The notes beneath the pieces are model-generated. The model made no database searches and was not told where the DNA came from. It worked only from the letters and a program-made list of their open reading frames with translations. Position numbers and translations under genes: made by a program. From assembly GCA_947476185.1 (NCBI GenBank), contig CANJPX010000006.1:1-64000 (forward strand): a DNA stretch of 64,000 nucleotides, given 5' to 3'. The DNA is from Bacteroidota bacterium. GTDB lineage: Bacteria; Bacteroidota; Bacteroidia; 2-12-FULL-35-15. Positions 63,076 to 64,000 of the stretch are shown here, in pieces (positions within the stretch are counted from its first letter, which is position 1; each line of letters begins with the position of its first letter).

Positions 63076-63119
63076 CGAATTTCTATCCTATCGATTACGA
63101 AAACTATGACAATTATCAT
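63076..63119 (-). promoter_or_regulatory. Operator and weak promoter for the MobA-like/xdhC group
   Basis: Palindrome CTATGAC AATT ATCATAG at 63104-63121 (core 63106-63119, ATGAC/ATCAT). A weak box ending TTCG lies on the minus strand at 63083 to 63076, 36 bases from the far edge. It would give a transcript start near 63071 and a short leader to 63040. This is the least certain promoter box of the set. Confidence 0.55.
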
Positions 63120-63195
63120 AGGATAGACTATTTTGGATTGTTTTATTCGTATACGATTTGGCAATCACCTGCTACATAGAGTTATATAATAAAGT

Positions 63196-63239
63196 ATGAT
63201 TGGAGTCATGATTTTTTTTATGCTTTCAAATTATATTTG
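63196..63239 (+). promoter_or_regulatory. Operator and promoter for the 3-hydroxyacyl-CoA dehydrogenase
   Basis: Palindrome ATGAT TGGA GTCAT at 63196-63209. TATATTTG (63232-63239), an exact TAnnTTTG, begins 36 bases from its left edge. A transcript would start near 63244, placing the palindrome centre close to -41.5, with a leader of about 20 bases to the ATG at 63264. Confidence 0.8.
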
Positions 63240-63263
63240 CTTAAACTAAAAATGAATTGAATT

Positions 63264-64000
63264 ATGGCCTATAATTTTAAAGATAGAGAGATCACAAAGA
63301 TCTCTGTAATTGGTGCTGGACAGATTGGTCCAGACATTGCATTGCATTTTGCAAAATCACTTTCACCATTCGGTGTAGTTATAAATGTTATTGATATTTC
63401 TCCTGAGGCATTGGAGAAAGCGAAAGCGAAAGCACATAAAAAAATTCAGAAAGGGTTAGAGTCGGGTGCGTTTAAGCCTGAACTGGCTGAAAAGATAAAG
63501 AACGCCTTGGTATTTTCTGCTGATTACGAAAATGTACGCGGCTCACAAATTGTTGTGGAAGCAGCAACTGAAGATGAAAATATCAAAGACAAAATTTTTA
63601 GACAGGTAGAATCACTTACTGATGATAAATGTATTTATCTTTCTAACTCTTCGCATATGCAGCCGGAAGTCATATTCCGGAATATTAAAAATAAATCCCG
63701 CAGTTTAGTGGCACATTATTTTTTTCCTGCAGAAATAAATTTAGTTGTTGAATTGGTTCCCGGTAAAGAAACAGATGCTGATCTGGTAAATCTATTACTT
63801 GGATTTTATGAGGCGATCGGAAAGGTTCCTATCAAAGTAAAAAGTTCTTACGGCTATGCCATAGATCCTGTTTTTGAAGGTATTTGTCAAACTGCCATCA
63901 TGTGTTTGGAAAAGGGTTGGGGAACTGAAAAGGAAATTGATACTGCTGCAGTGAAATCTTTAGGCTTGGGCATTGGGCCTTTTACTGCCTTAAATCTTAC
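63264..64000 (+). CDS. 3-hydroxyacyl-CoA dehydrogenase, C-terminus beyond window
   Basis: NAD-dependent dehydrogenase, cut by the window end after 245 codons. The NAD-binding motif is VIGAGQIGPDIALHFA, followed by a Rossmann fold and VEAATEDENIKDKIF, with SNSSHMQPEVI and AHYFFPAEINLVVELVPG typical of the catalytic His region (here H in AHYF). It oxidises 3-hydroxyacyl-CoA to 3-oxoacyl-CoA in fatty acid or aromatic-ring beta-oxidation. ATG 63264 is supported by the promoter spacing. Whether an enoyl-CoA hydratase domain follows cannot be seen. Confidence 0.88.
   Translation, partial: MAYNFKDREITKISVIGAGQIGPDIALHFAKSLSPFGVVINVIDISPEALEKAKAKAHKKIQKGLESGAFKPELAEKIKNALVFSADYENVRGSQIVVEAATEDENIKDKIFRQVESLTDDKCIYLSNSSHMQPEVIFRNIKNKSRSLVAHYFFPAEINLVVELVPGKETDADLVNLLLGFYEAIGKVPIKVKSSYGYAIDPVFEGICQTAIMCLEKGWGTEKEIDTAAVKSLGLGIGPFTALNL

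Noticed and set aside
1..64000. Classical FNR box TTGAT-N4-ATCAA
   Set aside because: No clear copy was found in intergenic gaps; the recurring element is ATGAY-N4-RTCAT.
1..64000. tRNA, rRNA, CRISPR, insertion sequence or prophage genes
   Set aside because: None seen on reading both strands; repeats are limited to the nuoJ-nuoK hairpins.

Overview
The window is a compact, AT-rich stretch of a Bacteroidota chromosome. The phylum call rests on several signs read from the sequence: a large secreted zinc carboxypeptidase with a type IX secretion C-terminal sorting domain, promoter -7 elements of the TAnnTTTG type, weak Shine-Dalgarno signals, frequent TTG starts, and a complex I operon without nuoE, nuoF and nuoG. 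No tRNA, rRNA, CRISPR array, transposase or prophage gene was seen. The gene content points to a facultative anaerobe that handles nitric oxide and makes heavy use of ferredoxin, molybdopterin and iron-sulfur enzymes.

Layout. 1-2.8 kb: a DEAD-box helicase cut by the window edge, a small Cys/Met/His-rich membrane protein and proline dehydrogenase. 2.9-6.1 kb: an FNR-like regulator, a NorC-like cytochrome, a divergent NorB-like haem-copper subunit and a second Crp/Fnr regulator, all on the minus strand. 6.2-11.2 kb: molybdenum cofactor genes moeA, mobA, moaD, moeB-like, moaE and a moaC-moaB fusion. 11.2-17.8 kb: a radical SAM protein, a B12-dependent class II ribonucleotide reductase and an anaerobic class III reductase whose glycyl-radical tail is encoded by a separate 56-residue gene missing from a plain ORF list. 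17.9-22.5 kb: a third Crp/Fnr regulator, a thioesterase, a TauE-like exporter and a 601-residue conserved protein of unknown function. 22.6-26.4 kb: a nitrosative-stress operon (ric, DUF1858/DUF2249 protein, haem-copper-like membrane protein, MIP18-like protein, Rrf2 regulator). 26.7-31.7 kb: the carboxypeptidase, another histidine-rich membrane protein and a thioredoxin-like protein. 31.8-35.6 kb: hemerythrin plus 2-oxoglutarate:ferredoxin oxidoreductase and a ferredoxin. 35.7-46.6 kb: an 11-subunit complex I operon (A,B,C,D,H,I,J,K,L,M,N) with a HEPN-like gene inserted between L and M. 46.7-52.9 kb: CoA transferase, mtnA, class II aldolase, radical SAM, YitT and a histidine kinase. 52.9-64 kb: pyruvate:ferredoxin oxidoreductase, hemerythrin, a 4-hydroxybenzoyl-CoA-reductase-like molybdoenzyme with its XdhC and MobA-like maturation genes, and a truncated 3-hydroxyacyl-CoA dehydrogenase.

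The main discovery is regulatory. A 14-bp palindrome, ATGAY-N4-RTCAT, occurs in eleven places between or at the edges of genes. In nearly every case a TAnnTTTG-like promoter element starts 35-37 bases from the upstream edge of the palindrome. That is the geometry of a Crp/Fnr activator centred near -41.5. The sites lie before all three Crp/Fnr genes, moeA, the radical SAM gene, tauE, the 601-residue unknown, ric, nuoA, the molybdoenzyme, the mobA/xdhC group and the last gene. Together they define a putative anaerobic/NO-responsive regulon that ties ferredoxin-linked energy conservation (KOR, PFOR, complex I lacking EFG), molybdenum cofactor supply, NO handling, iron-sulfur repair and uncharacterised genes into one circuit. 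Two of the three regulators carry cysteines placed as in the FNR oxygen sensor.

Other points that stand out are the NorB-like subunit lacking two expected histidine ligands, the split NrdD, the inverted palindromic repeats that form the end of nuoJ, and a nine-G run in a nitrosative-stress gene.
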